Notes: generated from the letters alone by a model not told the origin. 64,000 nt of DNA from Stenotrophomonas hibiscicola ATCC 19867 (GCF_000382065.1 NZ_KB907505.1:1-64000), one strand, 5' to 3'. Shown: positions 30,990 through 40,793, counted from the stretch's first letter. Made by a program: numbers and translations.

Positions 30990-31637
30990 ATGTCCGAAGC
31001 CAAGCGCCTGGCCGCCGAGAAAGCCATCGAGTACGTAGAAGACGGCATGATCGTCGGTGTCGGCACCGGTTCCACCGTGGCCTATTTCATCGATGCCCTG
31101 GCCCGCATCCAGCACCGCATCAAGGGCGCCGTATCCAGCTCCGAGCAGAGCACCGCGCGCCTGAAGCAGCACGGCATCGAGGTGATCGAGCTGAACCATA
31201 GCGGCAACCTGTCGCTGTACGTGGACGGCGCCGATGAGTGCGATCCGAACAAGTGCCTGATCAAGGGCGGCGGCGCCGCACTGACCCGCGAGAAGATCAT
31301 CGCCGAGGCCAGCGAGCGCTTCATCTGCATCGTCGACCCGAGCAAGCAGGTGCCGGTGCTCGGCAAATTCCCGCTGCCGGTGGAAGTGATCCCGATGGCA
31401 CGCAGCCTGGTCGCCCGCCAGATCCGCGACATGACCGGCGGCCAGCCGACCTGGCGCGAAGGCGTGGTGACCGACAATGGCAACCAGATCCTGGACATCC
31501 ACAACCTGCAGATCACCGATCCGGAAAAGCTGGAGCGCGAGCTCAACCAACTGCCGGGCGTGGTCTGCGTGGGCCTGTTCGCGCGCCGCCGCGCCGATGT
31601 GGTGATCGTCGGCGGCGAGCCGCCGGTCGTGCTCTGA
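30990..31637 (+). CDS. rpiA: Ribose-5-phosphate isomerase A
   Basis: RpiA interconverts ribose-5-phosphate and ribulose-5-phosphate in the pentose phosphate pathway. The 215-residue protein has [15 protein letters not shown], the active-site [20 protein letters not shown] and the Glu in LTREKIIAE. Confidence 0.96.
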   Translation: MSEAKRLAAEKAIEYVEDGMIVGVGTGSTVAYFIDALARIQHRIKGAVSSSEQSTARLKQHGIEVIELNHSGNLSLYVDGADECDPNKCLIKGGGAALTREKIIAEASERFICIVDPSKQVPVLGKFPLPVEVIPMARSLVARQIRDMTGGQPTWREGVVTDNGNQILDIHNLQITDPEKLERELNQLPGVVCVGLFARRRADVVIVGGEPPVVL

Positions 31638-31658
31638 CCCTTTTGAAGGATCCTGACG

Positions 31659-32105
31659 ATGTCGCTGTTGCGTTCGCTGCTGATGCTCCCGCTGCTGGCC
31701 CTGGCTGGCTGCGCCACCGACGCGGCCCGCCACTGGGTCGAACTGGATGGCGCCCGCTACCAGGTGGAGCTGGCCACCAACGATGAAACCCGCGCGCGCG
31801 GGTTGATGTTCCGCGACCAGATGGCGGCCGACCACGGCATGCTGTTCATCCACGACCGCGAGGAAATGCAGGCGTACTGGATGAAGAACACCAGGATCGC
31901 GCTGGACATCCTGTACTTCGACAGCCAGCGCAGGCTGGTCAGCCAGCAGCGTGATGTGCCGCCGTGCTCGGCCGGCGACATGTGCCCGCCCTACCCCAGC
32001 GGTGGCCCGGCGCGCTACGTGCTGGAGCTCAACGCCGGCCAGGCCGAGAAGCTGCAGTTGAAGGACGGTACGGAGCTGAAATTCGGCCCGGGCATCGAAA
32101 AGTAA
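31659..32105 (+). CDS. DUF192 family lipoprotein
   Basis: The 148-residue product has a lipoprotein signal with lipobox LALAGC (Cys near residue 18). A DUF192 domain follows, with ARGLMFRDQMAADHGMLF, YWMKNTRIALDILYFD and RYVLELNAGQAEKL. Function of the family is unclear; export to the envelope is clear from the lipobox. Confidence 0.88.
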   Translation: MSLLRSLLMLPLLALAGCATDAARHWVELDGARYQVELATNDETRARGLMFRDQMAADHGMLFIHDREEMQAYWMKNTRIALDILYFDSQRRLVSQQRDVPPCSAGDMCPPYPSGGPARYVLELNAGQAEKLQLKDGTELKFGPGIEK

Positions 32106-32135
32106 GGTGCGGCCGGGCTGCGCCCGGCACGCGCA

Positions 32136-32206
32136 GTAGTGCCGGCCGCTGGCCGGCAACCCTGCCGGGGCCAGATCCCATTCGCTCGCGAAAGGGATCT
32201 GACCCC
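32136..32206. repeat. SMAG unit and GGGGCCAGATCCC palindrome
   Basis: A GTAGTGCCGGCCGCTGGCCG unit (32136-32158) is followed by arms GGGGCCAGATCCC (32167-32179) and GGGATCTGACCCC (32194-32206), which differ at one position. Confidence 0.75.
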
Positions 32207-32262
32207 GGATTTTTCACGCGACACCGCTTGAAACCGCCTGCGAATGACGCCAGTCTGTGGCC

Positions 32263-33108
32263 ATGCAGGACCGGATCACACTCCCCGACTGGGATGCACT
32301 GGCCGACCTCGAAGACGAGGCGCTGCCACTGTTGCCGACCGCGCTGCTGATCGCGCGCGATGAATACCCCGATCTGCAGCCGTCGACCTACGACGCGTTG
32401 ATCCAGAGCCACGTCGACCACCTCCGCTCGGAAGTGGAGAGCATCGACAACAGTCCATTGAAGATGGCGGCGATCAACCGCCACCTGTTCGACGAGCTGG
32501 GCTACAGCGGCGACCACGACAAGTACTACGATCCGCGCAACAGCTATCTCAACCAGGTGTTCGAGCGACGCCTGGGCAACCCGATCTCGCTGGCGCTGGT
32601 GCAGATGGAAGTGTCGCGACGGCTGGGGATCCCGCTCGACGGCGTGTCCTTCCCCGGCCACTTCCTGGTGCGCCTGCCGGTGGACGACGGCGTGCTGGTG
32701 ATGGACCCGTTCAATGGTGGTCGCCCGCTGGACGTGGACGAACTGCGCGAACGCGCCAAGTCACACCTGGGCGGGCAGATGCCCGACGACCAGGTGCTGG
32801 CGCAGATCCTTGACCCGGCGCCGGCGCGCGCGATCCTGATGCGCATGCTGCGCAACCTGCACGGCGTGTATGCCGAGGCCGGCGAATGGGATCGCGCCGC
32901 GCGCAGTGCCGACCGCCTGCTGAAGCTCGCCCCGGAGCAGGACGATGCGCTGCGTGACCGCGGCCTGGCCTATCTGCAGCTGGAATATCTGGCCGGTGCC
33001 CGCCATGACCTGGGGCAGTACCTGAAGCGCAATCCCGAGGCCAGCGATGCGCAGTGGCTGCGCGAGAAGCTGATCGACCTCGGCGGGCCGATGCCGCGGC
33101 TGCATTGA
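32263..33108 (+). CDS. SirB1-type transglutaminase-like/TPR protein
   Basis: The 281-residue protein has a SirB1 (Transglut_core2) domain with YDPRNSYLNQVFERRLGNPI, RRLGIPLDGVSFPGHFLV and VLVMDPFNGG. The C-terminal tetratricopeptide-like helices span about 195-281. The catalytic Cys of true transglutaminases is not seen, as is usual for this family. GTG at 32257 is an alternative start. Confidence 0.85.
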   Translation: MQDRITLPDWDALADLEDEALPLLPTALLIARDEYPDLQPSTYDALIQSHVDHLRSEVESIDNSPLKMAAINRHLFDELGYSGDHDKYYDPRNSYLNQVFERRLGNPISLALVQMEVSRRLGIPLDGVSFPGHFLVRLPVDDGVLVMDPFNGGRPLDVDELRERAKSHLGGQMPDDQVLAQILDPAPARAILMRMLRNLHGVYAEAGEWDRAARSADRLLKLAPEQDDALRDRGLAYLQLEYLAGARHDLGQYLKRNPEASDAQWLREKLIDLGGPMPRLH

Positions 33109-33118
33109 GGGCGTCGGT

Positions 33119-33139
33119 GTGTGGACCAACGGTCCACAC
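33119..33139. repeat. GTGTGGACC hairpin repeat
   Basis: GTGTGGACC-AAC-GGTCCACAC is a perfect 9-bp hairpin of the GTGCCGACC class, lying between convergent genes. Confidence 0.75.
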
Positions 33140-33186
33140 CCACCCCAACGGTCCGCACCCACAGAAGGGCCTGCAGGCCCTACCGG

Positions 33187-33378
33187 TCAATCGACTTCGA
33201 CCATCTCGAAATCGGCCTTGGTGACCCCGCAATCGGGGCAGGTCCAGGTCTCGGGAATGTCCTCCCAGCGCGTGCCCGGCGCAATGCCCTCTTCCGGCAG
33301 ACCCTCCGCTTCGCTGTACAGGAAGCCGCAGACCACGCACATCCAGGTGCGCAAGGTGGTGGGGGTGGCATCGCTCAT
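33187..33378 (-). CDS. Rubredoxin
   Basis: This 63-residue iron protein has the two CxxC knuckles, CVVCG near residue 14 and CPDCG near residue 47, plus the family's [16 protein letters not shown]. It carries one electron to an unidentified partner. The start ATG at 33376-33378 was chosen over a longer upstream frame because the extension overlaps the thiE promoter region. It is divergent from thiE. Confidence 0.95.
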   Translation of the reverse strand: MSDATPTTLRTWMCVVCGFLYSEAEGLPEEGIAPGTRWEDIPETWTCPDCGVTKADFEMVEVD

Positions 33379-33445
33379 CGGATAATCAGGGCTGGATTCA
33401 CGGGCCGCCATTGTCCCATCGCGGTCCACTCACCGGTAGCCATCG

Positions 33446-34072
33446 ATGACTTCTGCTTCCCCGGCGCCCCGCGGCGTCTACCTGATCACCCCGGACGAGC
33501 CCGATACCGCGCGCCTGCTGGCCCGTACCGCGCCGCTGCTGGCCGCTGGCGCCACCTGGCTGCAGTACCGCAACAAGACCGCCAACGACGCGCTGCGGCA
33601 GGAACAGGCCACCGCCCTGCAGGCGCTGTGCGCACACTACGGCGTACCGCTGATCATCAACGACGACCCGGCGCTGGCGAAGGCGGTGGGCGCGGCTGGC
33701 GTGCACCTGGGCGGCACCGACGGTGACATCCCAAGCGCGCGTGCGCTGCTCGGCGCCGAGGCCATCATCGGCGCTTCCTGCTACGACCAGCTGGCCAATG
33801 CCGAGAAGGCCGTGGCCGCCGGTGCCAGCTACGTGGCCTTCGGCGCGTTCTTCCCTACCACTACCAAGGTCACCACCAGCCGCGCGGATACCGACCTGCT
33901 GCGGCAGAGCGCCGCACTGGGCGTGCCACGGGTGGCGATCGGCGGGCTGACGCCGGACAATGTCGGTCCCATCATCGACGCCGGCGCCGACCTGGTGGCC
34001 GTGGTCAGCGGCATTTACGCCGCGCAGGACCCGGTCGCGACCCAGCGCGCCTTCCTCGCCCAGTTCGCGTAA
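33446..34072 (+). CDS. thiE: Thiamine phosphate synthase
   Basis: ThiE joins the thiazole and pyrimidine halves of thiamine. The 208-residue TIM barrel has [12 protein letters not shown], a [22 protein letters not shown] diphosphate site ([20 protein letters not shown]) and [11 protein letters not shown]. No TPP riboswitch is recognised in the short gap upstream. hemL follows 16 bp later. Confidence 0.95.
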   Translation: MTSASPAPRGVYLITPDEPDTARLLARTAPLLAAGATWLQYRNKTANDALRQEQATALQALCAHYGVPLIINDDPALAKAVGAAGVHLGGTDGDIPSARALLGAEAIIGASCYDQLANAEKAVAAGASYVAFGAFFPTTTKVTTSRADTDLLRQSAALGVPRVAIGGLTPDNVGPIIDAGADLVAVVSGIYAAQDPVATQRAFLAQFA

Positions 34073-34088
34073 CGCCCAGGAAAGCCCC

Positions 34089-35378
34089 ATGAACCACGAC
34101 CAGTCCCACGCCCTGTTCTCCCGCGCCCAGCAGCTGCTGCCGGGCGGCGTCAATTCGCCGGTGCGCGCGTTCAAGTCGGTCGGCGGCGAGCCCTTCTTCG
34201 TCGAACGCGCCGATGGCGCCTACCTGTACGACGTCGACGGCAACCGCTACATCGACTACGTCGGTTCCTGGGGCCCGATGATCGTCGGCCACAACCACCC
34301 GGCCGTGCGCCAGGCGGTGAAGAAGGCGATCGACAACGGCCTGTCCTTCGGTGCGCCGTGCGCGGCCGAAGTGACCATGGCCGAAACCATCACCCGCCTG
34401 GTGCCATCGTGCGAGATGGTGCGCATGGTCAACTCCGGCACCGAGGCCACGCTGTCGGCGATCCGCCTGGCGCGTGGCGCCACCGGCCGCAACCGCATCG
34501 TCAAGTTCGAAGGCTGCTACCACGGCCACGGCGACTCGTTCCTGGTCAAGGCCGGCAGCGGCATGCTGACCTTGGGCGTGCCGACCTCGCCGGGCGTCCC
34601 GGCCGGGCTGAGCGAACTGACCCTGACCCTGCCCTACAACGACTTCGAAGCGGCCACCGCCCTGTTCGAACAGCAGGGTGGCGACATCGCCGGCCTGATC
34701 ATCGAACCGGTGGTCGGCAACGCCAACTGCATCCCGCCGCGCGAGGGCTACCTGCAACACCTGCGTGCGCTGTGCACGAAGCATGGCGCGCTGCTGATCT
34801 TCGACGAAGTGATGACGGGCTTCCGCGTCGCCCTCGGCGGTGCGCAGGCGCACTACGGCATCACCCCGGACCTGACCACCTTCGGCAAGATCATCGGCGG
34901 CGGCATGCCGGTGGGCGCCTACGGCGGTCGTCGCGAGCTGATGCAGCAGATCGCCCCGGCCGGCCCGATCTACCAGGCCGGTACGCTGAGCGGCAATCCG
35001 GTGGCAATGGCCGCTGGCCTGGCGATGCTGGAGCTGATCCAGCAGCCGGGTTTCCACGCCGACCTGGCCGAGCGCACCGCACGCCTGTGTGCGGGTCTGG
35101 AAGCGGCCGCCGCCGACGCCGGTGTGGCCGTGACCACCACCTGCGTGGGTGCGATGTTCGGGCTGTTCTTCACCAGCGAGAAGGTGGAGACCTATGCGCA
35201 GGCCACCGCCTGTGACATCCCGGCGTTCAACCGCTTCTTCCACGCGATGCTGGAGCAGGGCGTGTTCCTGGCCCCGTCGGCGTACGAGGCCGGCTTCCTG
35301 TCCAGCGCCCACGACGATGCCGTGATCGAGGCGACGCTGGCCGCAGCACGCGTGGCGTTCAAGGCCGCCAAGGGCTGA
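34089..35378 (+). CDS. hemL: Glutamate-1-semialdehyde 2,1-aminomutase
   Basis: HemL makes 5-aminolevulinate, the first committed tetrapyrrole precursor in the C5 pathway. The 429-residue PLP enzyme starts [20 protein letters not shown], has [18 protein letters not shown], and the PLP lysine in [19 protein letters not shown] ribosome binding site AGGAA lies 8 bp before the ATG. It ends 4 bp before the 68-bp palindrome. Confidence 0.97.
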   Translation: MNHDQSHALFSRAQQLLPGGVNSPVRAFKSVGGEPFFVERADGAYLYDVDGNRYIDYVGSWGPMIVGHNHPAVRQAVKKAIDNGLSFGAPCAAEVTMAETITRLVPSCEMVRMVNSGTEATLSAIRLARGATGRNRIVKFEGCYHGHGDSFLVKAGSGMLTLGVPTSPGVPAGLSELTLTLPYNDFEAATALFEQQGGDIAGLIIEPVVGNANCIPPREGYLQHLRALCTKHGALLIFDEVMTGFRVALGGAQAHYGITPDLTTFGKIIGGGMPVGAYGGRRELMQQIAPAGPIYQAGTLSGNPVAMAAGLAMLELIQQPGFHADLAERTARLCAGLEAAAADAGVAVTTTCVGAMFGLFFTSEKVETYAQATACDIPAFNRFFHAMLEQGVFLAPSAYEAGFLSSAHDDAVIEATLAAARVAFKAAKG

Positions 35379-35382
35379 TCGC

Positions 35383-35450
35383 AAAAAAGGGGACGGAGGG
35401 GATTAAGTCGTTTGTGCACAAACGACTTAATCCCCTCCGTCCCCTTTTTT
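35383..35450. terminator. 68-bp perfect palindrome, bidirectional terminator of hemL and azurin
   Basis: Two 34-nt perfect complementary arms with no loop (AAAAAAGGGGACGGAGGGGA... mirrored to ...TCCCCTCCGTCCCCTTTTTT) fill the gap between convergent genes. Each strand ends in a T6 tract, so it can terminate both genes. Its last base is also the final base of the azurin stop codon. Confidence 0.85.
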
Positions 35451-35899
35451 CAACCGAAGACGAATTTGCCCTTCATCATCGCGAAGTGGCCGGGGAACGA
35501 GCAGAAGAAGGTGTAGTCACCGCCCTTCTGCAGGCCCTGGGTAGAGAAACGCACACTCGTGGTCTCACCACCGCCGATCACCTTGGTGTGCGCCAGCACG
35601 CGCTTGTCGGCCTTCGGCAGGTAGCTGTCAGCCAGCGTCATGCGCATGCCCGCCATCGCCACCGGCTGGTAATCGGCAGTGCGGGTCAGCACCCAGTTGT
35701 GGCCCATCGCGGTAGCGGCCAGCTTGCCGGTGTGGCGCAGGGTCAGGTCTACGGCGGTGCAGTCGGCGGCGACCTTGATCTCGCGGCTGCTGAAGCTCAT
35801 CTGGTCGGTGCTGTCGATGCTCACCGCACACACCCGCGCCATCGCCGACGGCGCCAGCATCAGCGCGCCCAGTCCCACTGCCACCACCCAAGCCTTCAT
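35450..35899 (-). CDS. azu: Azurin
   Basis: Azurin is a periplasmic blue copper electron carrier. The 149-residue precursor has a signal peptide ending near ALMLAPSAMA (about residue 21). The mature protein has CAVSIDSTDQMSFSSREI, the first copper His in MGHNW, and Cys, His and Met ligands in TFFCSFPGHFAMMKG. A ribosome binding site AGGAGA precedes the ATG. Confidence 0.96.
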   Translation of the reverse strand: MKAWVVAVGLGALMLAPSAMARVCAVSIDSTDQMSFSSREIKVAADCTAVDLTLRHTGKLAATAMGHNWVLTRTADYQPVAMAGMRMTLADSYLPKADKRVLAHTKVIGGGETTSVRFSTQGLQKGGDYTFFCSFPGHFAMMKGKFVFG

Positions 35900-36022
35900 C
35901 GTTGCATCTCCTGCGGATTCGAGCGCCATTCTAGGCAGGCCTATGCCCGCCCGGCTGCGACCGTCTGTCGCATGGCAGCTCCAGGGTTTCCCGCGCACTC
36001 ATCGCAATGGCATGCTCGGCCG

Positions 36023-36625
36023 ATGCGGATCGACCTGTTGCTGCTGGATGTGGATGGCGTGCTGGTGCAGTACCAGCGCGCGCAGCGCGTGCTGTATCTG
36101 GCGCAGGCGCTGGATGTTCCGACGCACGCCGTACAGGCCGCGCTGTATGACAGCGGACTGGAAGCAGCGCATGACAATGGCACGCTGGATGGCCCGGCCT
36201 ATCTGGCGCAGCTGGGAGAGCTTCTGGGCACGACTGTCGATGTGGCTGCATGGACCGCGGCGCGACGGGCCGCCAGCCATCCTCAGGCGGCCGTGTTGCA
36301 ACGATTGCAGGCCCTGCAACTGCCAATCGCGGTGCTGACCAACAACGGCGCCCTGATGCAGCAGGCATTGCCCACCCTGCTGCCGGAACTGTTTCCTGCG
36401 CTGCAGGGCCGCGTGTTCTGCAGCGCGGAGTTCGGTCTGCGCAAACCGGCGCCCGCGGTGTTTCTGCGCACGCTGGAAGCGCTGGGCGTGGCGCCTTCGC
36501 GCGCGCTGTTCGTCGATGACCTGTTCGCCAATGTGCGTGGCGCGCGCGCTGCCGGCCTGCACGCGGAAACCGTGCGCGATGGCCGGGGATTGGGCAAGGT
36601 GTTGAAGCGCTATCGGATTGCATGA
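36023..36625 (+). CDS. HAD superfamily hydrolase
   Basis: The 200-residue protein has HAD motif I DVDGVLV at residues 9-15, motif II TNN near 113, motif III Lys in RKPAP and motif IV FVDDLFANVRGARAAG. It resembles the IA subgroup of phosphatases acting on small phosphoesters. The substrate is unknown. Confidence 0.88.
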   Translation: MRIDLLLLDVDGVLVQYQRAQRVLYLAQALDVPTHAVQAALYDSGLEAAHDNGTLDGPAYLAQLGELLGTTVDVAAWTAARRAASHPQAAVLQRLQALQLPIAVLTNNGALMQQALPTLLPELFPALQGRVFCSAEFGLRKPAPAVFLRTLEALGVAPSRALFVDDLFANVRGARAAGLHAETVRDGRGLGKVLKRYRIA

Positions 36626-36631
36626 CGCGCT

Positions 36632-36701
36632 GTAGAGCCGAGCCCATGCTCGGCTCCTGTTGCCTGACATCGCGATGAGCCGAGCGTAGGCTCGGCTCTA
36701 C
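36632..36701. repeat. Inverted SMAG dimer
   Basis: GTAGAGCCGAGCCCATGCTCGGCT (36632-36655) faces a reversed unit ending CTCTAC (36678-36701). Convergent HAD and argD genes flank it. Confidence 0.85.
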
Positions 36702-36718
36702 AGATGCCTCTGCGGGCT

Positions 36719-37945
36719 TCAGCGCGCGGCAATGAACGCAGCAATCGCCGCGCGCAGGCGCTTGAGGCCTTCGGCCACTTCTTCGTCGGTGATGTTCAGC
36801 GACGGCACGAAGCGCAGCACGTCCGGGCCGGCCTGCAGGGTCAGCAGGCCCTGCTCGGCGGCATGGTCGAGGATCGCCCCGGCCTGGCCGGCGAAGTCCT
36901 CGCCCAGCACCGCGCCCAGCATCAGGCCGCGGCCACGCACGTCGCTGAACACGCCGAATTCTTCGTTGATGCGCGCAAAGCCATCGCGCAGCGCCTTCGA
37001 CTGGCGGCTGACATTGGCGGCGATCTCCGCCGAGGCCAGCTTGCGCAGCGCAACGCGTGCGACCGCAGCGGCCAGAGGGTTGCCACCGAAGGTGGTGCCG
37101 TGCGCACCGAACTGCATGGTTTCGGCCACCTTCGGGCCGGCCAGCATCGCACCGATCGGGAAGCCGCCACCGAGTGCCTTGGCCAAGGTGACCATGTCCG
37201 GCACCACCTCGTCCTGCCAGTGCGCGAACAGCGTGCCGGTGCGGCCCATGCCGGCCTGGATCTCGTCCAGCACCAGCAGTGCGTTGTGCTGGTCGCACAG
37301 TTCGCGCACGCGCTTGAGGAAGCCGGACTTGGCCGGCATCACACCGCCCTCGCCCTGGATCGGCTCCAGCATCACCGCCGCCACGTCACCGGCGGCCATC
37401 GCGGTTTCCAGCTGCACCTCATCGTTGAAATCGATGTAGCGGAAGCCACCGGGCAGCGGCTCGTAGCCTTCCTGGTACTTCGGCTGGGCAGTAGCGGTCA
37501 CCGCGCCAAGGGTGCGACCGTGGAAGCTGCCGCGGAAGGTGATGATCACCCGCTTGTCGGCCGGGCGCCCCTGGCTGGAGGCCCACTTGCGGACCATCTT
37601 GATCGCCACTTCGTTGGCTTCGGCGCCGGAATTGCACAGGAACACGCGCTCGGCGAAGCGGCTGGCCTTGACCAGCTCCTCGGCCAGGTGCAGCGGCGGC
37701 GCGCTGTAGAACACGTTGCTGGTGTGCCAGAGCTTGCCGGCCTGCTCGACCAGCGCGGCCACCAGGTCCGGATCGTTGTGGCCGAGGCCACACACGGCGA
37801 TGCCGGCGGCCAGATCGATGAACTCACGGCCCTGGCTGTCCCACACGCGGGCGCCCTGGCCGCGCTCCAGTACCACCTGGCGGGGCTTGTAGACCGGCAG
37901 GTAGTAGTGTGAAAGGGAAATCAGCGGATCGGTCGCGGCGGTCAT
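36719..37945 (-). CDS. argD: Acetylornithine/succinyldiaminopimelate aminotransferase family (ArgD type)
   Basis: The 408-residue class III PLP aminotransferase has CNSGAEANEVAIKMVRKWA, FHGRTLGA, LDEIQAGMGRTG and the PLP lysine in LAKALGGGFPIGAML. It is closest to ArgD/AstC, which transfer amino groups from acetyl- or succinylornithine. Which of these it does cannot be told from the sequence alone, as no arg or ast gene adjoins it. Confidence 0.88.
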   Translation of the reverse strand: MTAATDPLISLSHYYLPVYKPRQVVLERGQGARVWDSQGREFIDLAAGIAVCGLGHNDPDLVAALVEQAGKLWHTSNVFYSAPPLHLAEELVKASRFAERVFLCNSGAEANEVAIKMVRKWASSQGRPADKRVIITFRGSFHGRTLGAVTATAQPKYQEGYEPLPGGFRYIDFNDEVQLETAMAAGDVAAVMLEPIQGEGGVMPAKSGFLKRVRELCDQHNALLVLDEIQAGMGRTGTLFAHWQDEVVPDMVTLAKALGGGFPIGAMLAGPKVAETMQFGAHGTTFGGNPLAAAVARVALRKLASAEIAANVSRQSKALRDGFARINEEFGVFSDVRGRGLMLGAVLGEDFAGQAGAILDHAAEQGLLTLQAGPDVLRFVPSLNITDEEVAEGLKRLRAAIAAFIAAR

Positions 37946-37996
37946 GGCAGTCGGCAGGGTTCAGGAATGCCCATTCTCGCGCCGGAACCCCTGCGG

Positions 37997-38002
37997 CACA
38001 AT
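37997..38002 (+). promoter_or_regulatory. -10 box placed for a leaderless Kv-channel mRNA
   Basis: CACAAT lies 6 bp before the ATG at 38009, so initiation would fall on the start codon. No clear -35 is seen. Confidence 0.35.
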
Positions 38003-38008
38003 GCGCCC

Positions 38009-38881
38009 ATGCGACCGTTTTCCGCCCCCCAGCTCAACCCCGCCACCGAGACCGGCTGGCGCCGTCGGTGGTTCGACATCATCTACCGCCATGACACCCG
38101 CCCTTCGCGCAATTTCGACCTGATCCTGGTGGTGGCGATCGTCGCCAGCATCCTGGTGGTGATGATCGACAGCGTGCAGCACCTGCATGCCGAATGGTCC
38201 ACCGGCCTGTACATCCTGGAATGGGGATTCACGATCATCTTCACCGCCGAGTACCTGCTGCGGCTGGCGGTGGTCAAGCGCCCGCTGCGGTATGCAGTGA
38301 GCATCTGGGGCATCATCGACCTGCTGTCGATCCTGCCCGCCTACCTGTCGATGTTCATCCCCGGCGCGCAGAGCCTGCTGGTGGTGCGCGCGCTGCGCAT
38401 CCTGCGGGTGTTCCGCATCCTGAAGCTGACCCGCTACATCGAGGAAAGCGGCGTCCTGATGACGTCGCTGTGGCGCAGCCGGCGCAAGGTGCTGGTGTTC
38501 CTCTTCACGGTGATCACCATCACCATCATCGCCGGTGCGCTGATGTACGTGATCGAGGGCCCCGACCACGGTTTCACCAACATCCCGGCCAGCATGTACT
38601 GGGCGGTGGTGACCATGGCCACGGTCGGCTTCGGCGATATCGTGCCGCAGACCGTGCTCGGCCGCTTCGTCACCTCGGTGCTGATCCTGATCGGCTACAG
38701 CATCATCGCCGTGCCCACCGGCATCTACACCGCCGAACTGGCCAGCACCATGCGCGAGGCCGAACTGGCCGCGCGCCGTGATGCCCGCGGCTGCCCGCAT
38801 TGCGGGCTGGAGGGGCATGAACCGGATGCGCGGCACTGCCGCAAGTGCGGCGGGATCCTTCCCGAAACGTTCAACAGCTGA
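38009..38881 (+). CDS. Voltage-gated potassium channel with zinc-ribbon tail
   Basis: The 290-residue protein has six transmembrane segments in the Kv pattern. S4 carries regular arginines in VVRALRILRVFRILKLTRY and the pore carries TMATVGFGDIVP, the K+ selectivity filter. After S6 a short linker leads to CPHC...CRKC, a four-cysteine zinc ribbon near residues 265-283. The ATG at 38009 was chosen because a TATA-like box lies 6-7 nt upstream. Confidence 0.9.
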   Translation: MRPFSAPQLNPATETGWRRRWFDIIYRHDTRPSRNFDLILVVAIVASILVVMIDSVQHLHAEWSTGLYILEWGFTIIFTAEYLLRLAVVKRPLRYAVSIWGIIDLLSILPAYLSMFIPGAQSLLVVRALRILRVFRILKLTRYIEESGVLMTSLWRSRRKVLVFLFTVITITIIAGALMYVIEGPDHGFTNIPASMYWAVVTMATVGFGDIVPQTVLGRFVTSVLILIGYSIIAVPTGIYTAELASTMREAELAARRDARGCPHCGLEGHEPDARHCRKCGGILPETFNS

Positions 38882-38925
38882 GGCCAGCATTGCCAGGTGC
38901 GTGGACCATGGTCTCGGCAATGGGA

Positions 38926-39891
38926 TCAGGGAAGGCGGCCGCTTGCCGCAGCCAGGTCACCATAGGCATCGTTCAGTCGCGACAGGGCGCCAGGGGACGC
39001 ATACACCCTGGGCCGCATACCAGGCAACAGCACCGCCGGATCCTGCTCGACAATCGGCTGGCCCTTTTCCAATCGCTCGACACGATGCCAAGCTTCACTG
39101 ACCAAGGTATCGGCGGAAAGCTCGAACAGGCGCCACGCCGCCACATCTTTGCCGATGCCACTGCTCTGCGCTTGCTGGAGCATGGTCTGATACTGCTGCA
39201 GTTGGTTGCGTGCAGCTACCAGGTCTGGCGTCGGCCCCCGCAGCGAGCGCACCAGATCACGGCCTTCACCCACGAAACGTAGTGCGTAATAGTCCGTGGA
39301 CCTTCCCTGATATCCCTCCATCCTCGCCAGCAACTCAGCGCGGTAGGCAAGGTCGTGCTGATGCAGGGCAGCATCCAGCACTTCGTTCGCTGCAAAGTAC
39401 CTCGCGTAAGCCTGCATCAGGGCAGCGTGCTGGCGGCGCATGCCCGCGCCGCCGTCACGACGGAACTCCTCACGACGATAATAACGATCAACAGGCTCAG
39501 CGACGGCCTGCAAGGCCAGCAGCGCCTGATGGTACTGCCGGGCTGCCGCGTCGAAGGGGACGGGGGGCTGCCGCTCCAATGCCTCCGTCACCGCGTTGCC
39601 ACAGTCGTACTCGACGTCATTGGCACTCCAGCCCGGTCCACGCGGGGCTGTCTCCGTTCCCGTCGGACCCGCGTCAGCGTCCTTCATCCAGCTTGTATAT
39701 CGTTCAAATCCCCCCCGAACGCTCAGTTCCATCGCATCTCGGCACTTTGCATAGGCGCTGGCTTTGCGTTCGCGCAAGCCAGAGCCAGAGCCAGACCCGA
39801 CTCCCGCATCGCTGCAGGCCGACAGCAGCAGACAAAGGACGGGAAACACCAGCAGACGGCGACAAGCGGCGGAATGACTCATACGGGACAT
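38926..39891 (-). CDS. YiiG/DUF3829-type lipoprotein
   Basis: The 321-residue product has a lipoprotein signal with lipobox LLLSAC (Cys near 22). A glycine/serine-rich linker and an alpha-helical DUF3829-like domain follow, with repeated DAAARQYHQALLALQ and ARNQLQQYQTMLQQAQ helices. ATG codons at 39882 and 39891 are both possible. Function is unknown. Base composition is a little less GC-rich than the neighbours. Confidence 0.75.
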   Translation of the reverse strand: MSRMSHSAACRRLLVFPVLCLLLSACSDAGVGSGSGSGLRERKASAYAKCRDAMELSVRGGFERYTSWMKDADAGPTGTETAPRGPGWSANDVEYDCGNAVTEALERQPPVPFDAAARQYHQALLALQAVAEPVDRYYRREEFRRDGGAGMRRQHAALMQAYARYFAANEVLDAALHQHDLAYRAELLARMEGYQGRSTDYYALRFVGEGRDLVRSLRGPTPDLVAARNQLQQYQTMLQQAQSSGIGKDVAAWRLFELSADTLVSEAWHRVERLEKGQPIVEQDPAVLLPGMRPRVYASPGALSRLNDAYGDLAAASGRLP

Positions 39892-39965
39892 CCATGTTGT
39901 GCAGGGGAGGGACAGTACGGCACCAGCGTTATCCTGACGAGGGCTTCCCCGTTTCAGGAACCAGC

Positions 39966-40793
39966 TCAATCCAAGAACAGATCCGGCAACAGCGCGCGCG
40001 ACGGGTCCACCGCATAGCCGGACAGATCGGTGATACCCGCCTGTGCCAGCACGTCATCGTCGATCAGGAACTGGCCATGGAAGCCGGCCGCTTCGCGCAC
40101 CAGCACCGCGTGTGCGGCATCGGCCATGATCTGTGGCGTGCGGCAGCCAGCCGCATCCACGCCCGGAATCATGTTGATCGCATCGGTGGCGATGACGGTG
40201 CGCGGCCACAGCGCATTCACCGCCACGCCCTGCGGGCCGAATTCCGCGGCCAGGCCCAGGGTGACGAAGCTCATGCCCATCTTCGCCAGCGTGTAGCCGG
40301 TATGTGCGCCCCACCACTTCGGCTCCAGGCTCGGCGGCGGCGCCAGGGTCAGGATGTGCGGGTTCGGCGCCTGCAGCAGGTACGGCAGGCAGGCCTGCGC
40401 GCACAGGAAACTGCCGCGCGCATTGACCTGCTGCATCAGGTCGAAACGCTTCATCGGCGTATCCAGCGTGCCGCGCAACCAGATCGCGCTGGCGTTGTTG
40501 ATCAGGATGTCGATGCCACCGAAGGTGTCGACCGTGGCCGCCACCGCCGCCTGCACCTGCTCTTCCTCCCGGATGTCGCACTTCAGCGCCAGGCCCTGCC
40601 CGCCTGCAGCCGTCACCGCTTCGGCGGCGGTGTGGATGGTGCCCGGCAGCTTCGGATTCGGCACCGACGACTTGGCCGCGATCGCCACGTTGGCCCCGTC
40701 GCGCGCGGCGCGCAGTGCGATGGCCAGGCCGATGCCACGCGAGGCACCGGTGATGAAAAGCGTTTTGCCCTGCAGACTGCCCACGTTCCGCAC
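39966..40793 (-). CDS. SDR family oxidoreductase
   Basis: The 275-residue protein has the NAD(P)-binding TGASRGIG near residue 15 and NNASAIW, and the catalytic YxxxK as GYTLAK. The WW...HTGYTLAK context resembles the HSDL2-like branch of short-chain dehydrogenases. The substrate is not evident. Confidence 0.88.
   Translation of the reverse strand: MRNVGSLQGKTLFITGASRGIGLAIALRAARDGANVAIAAKSSVPNPKLPGTIHTAAEAVTAAGGQGLALKCDIREEEQVQAAVAATVDTFGGIDILINNASAIWLRGTLDTPMKRFDLMQQVNARGSFLCAQACLPYLLQAPNPHILTLAPPPSLEPKWWGAHTGYTLAKMGMSFVTLGLAAEFGPQGVAVNALWPRTVIATDAINMIPGVDAAGCRTPQIMADAAHAVLVREAAGFHGQFLIDDDVLAQAGITDLSGYAVDPSRALLPDLFLD

Noticed and set aside
33379..33445. TPP riboswitch before thiE
   Set aside because: The gap is only 67 bp and lacks the conserved CUGAGA and thi-box segments.
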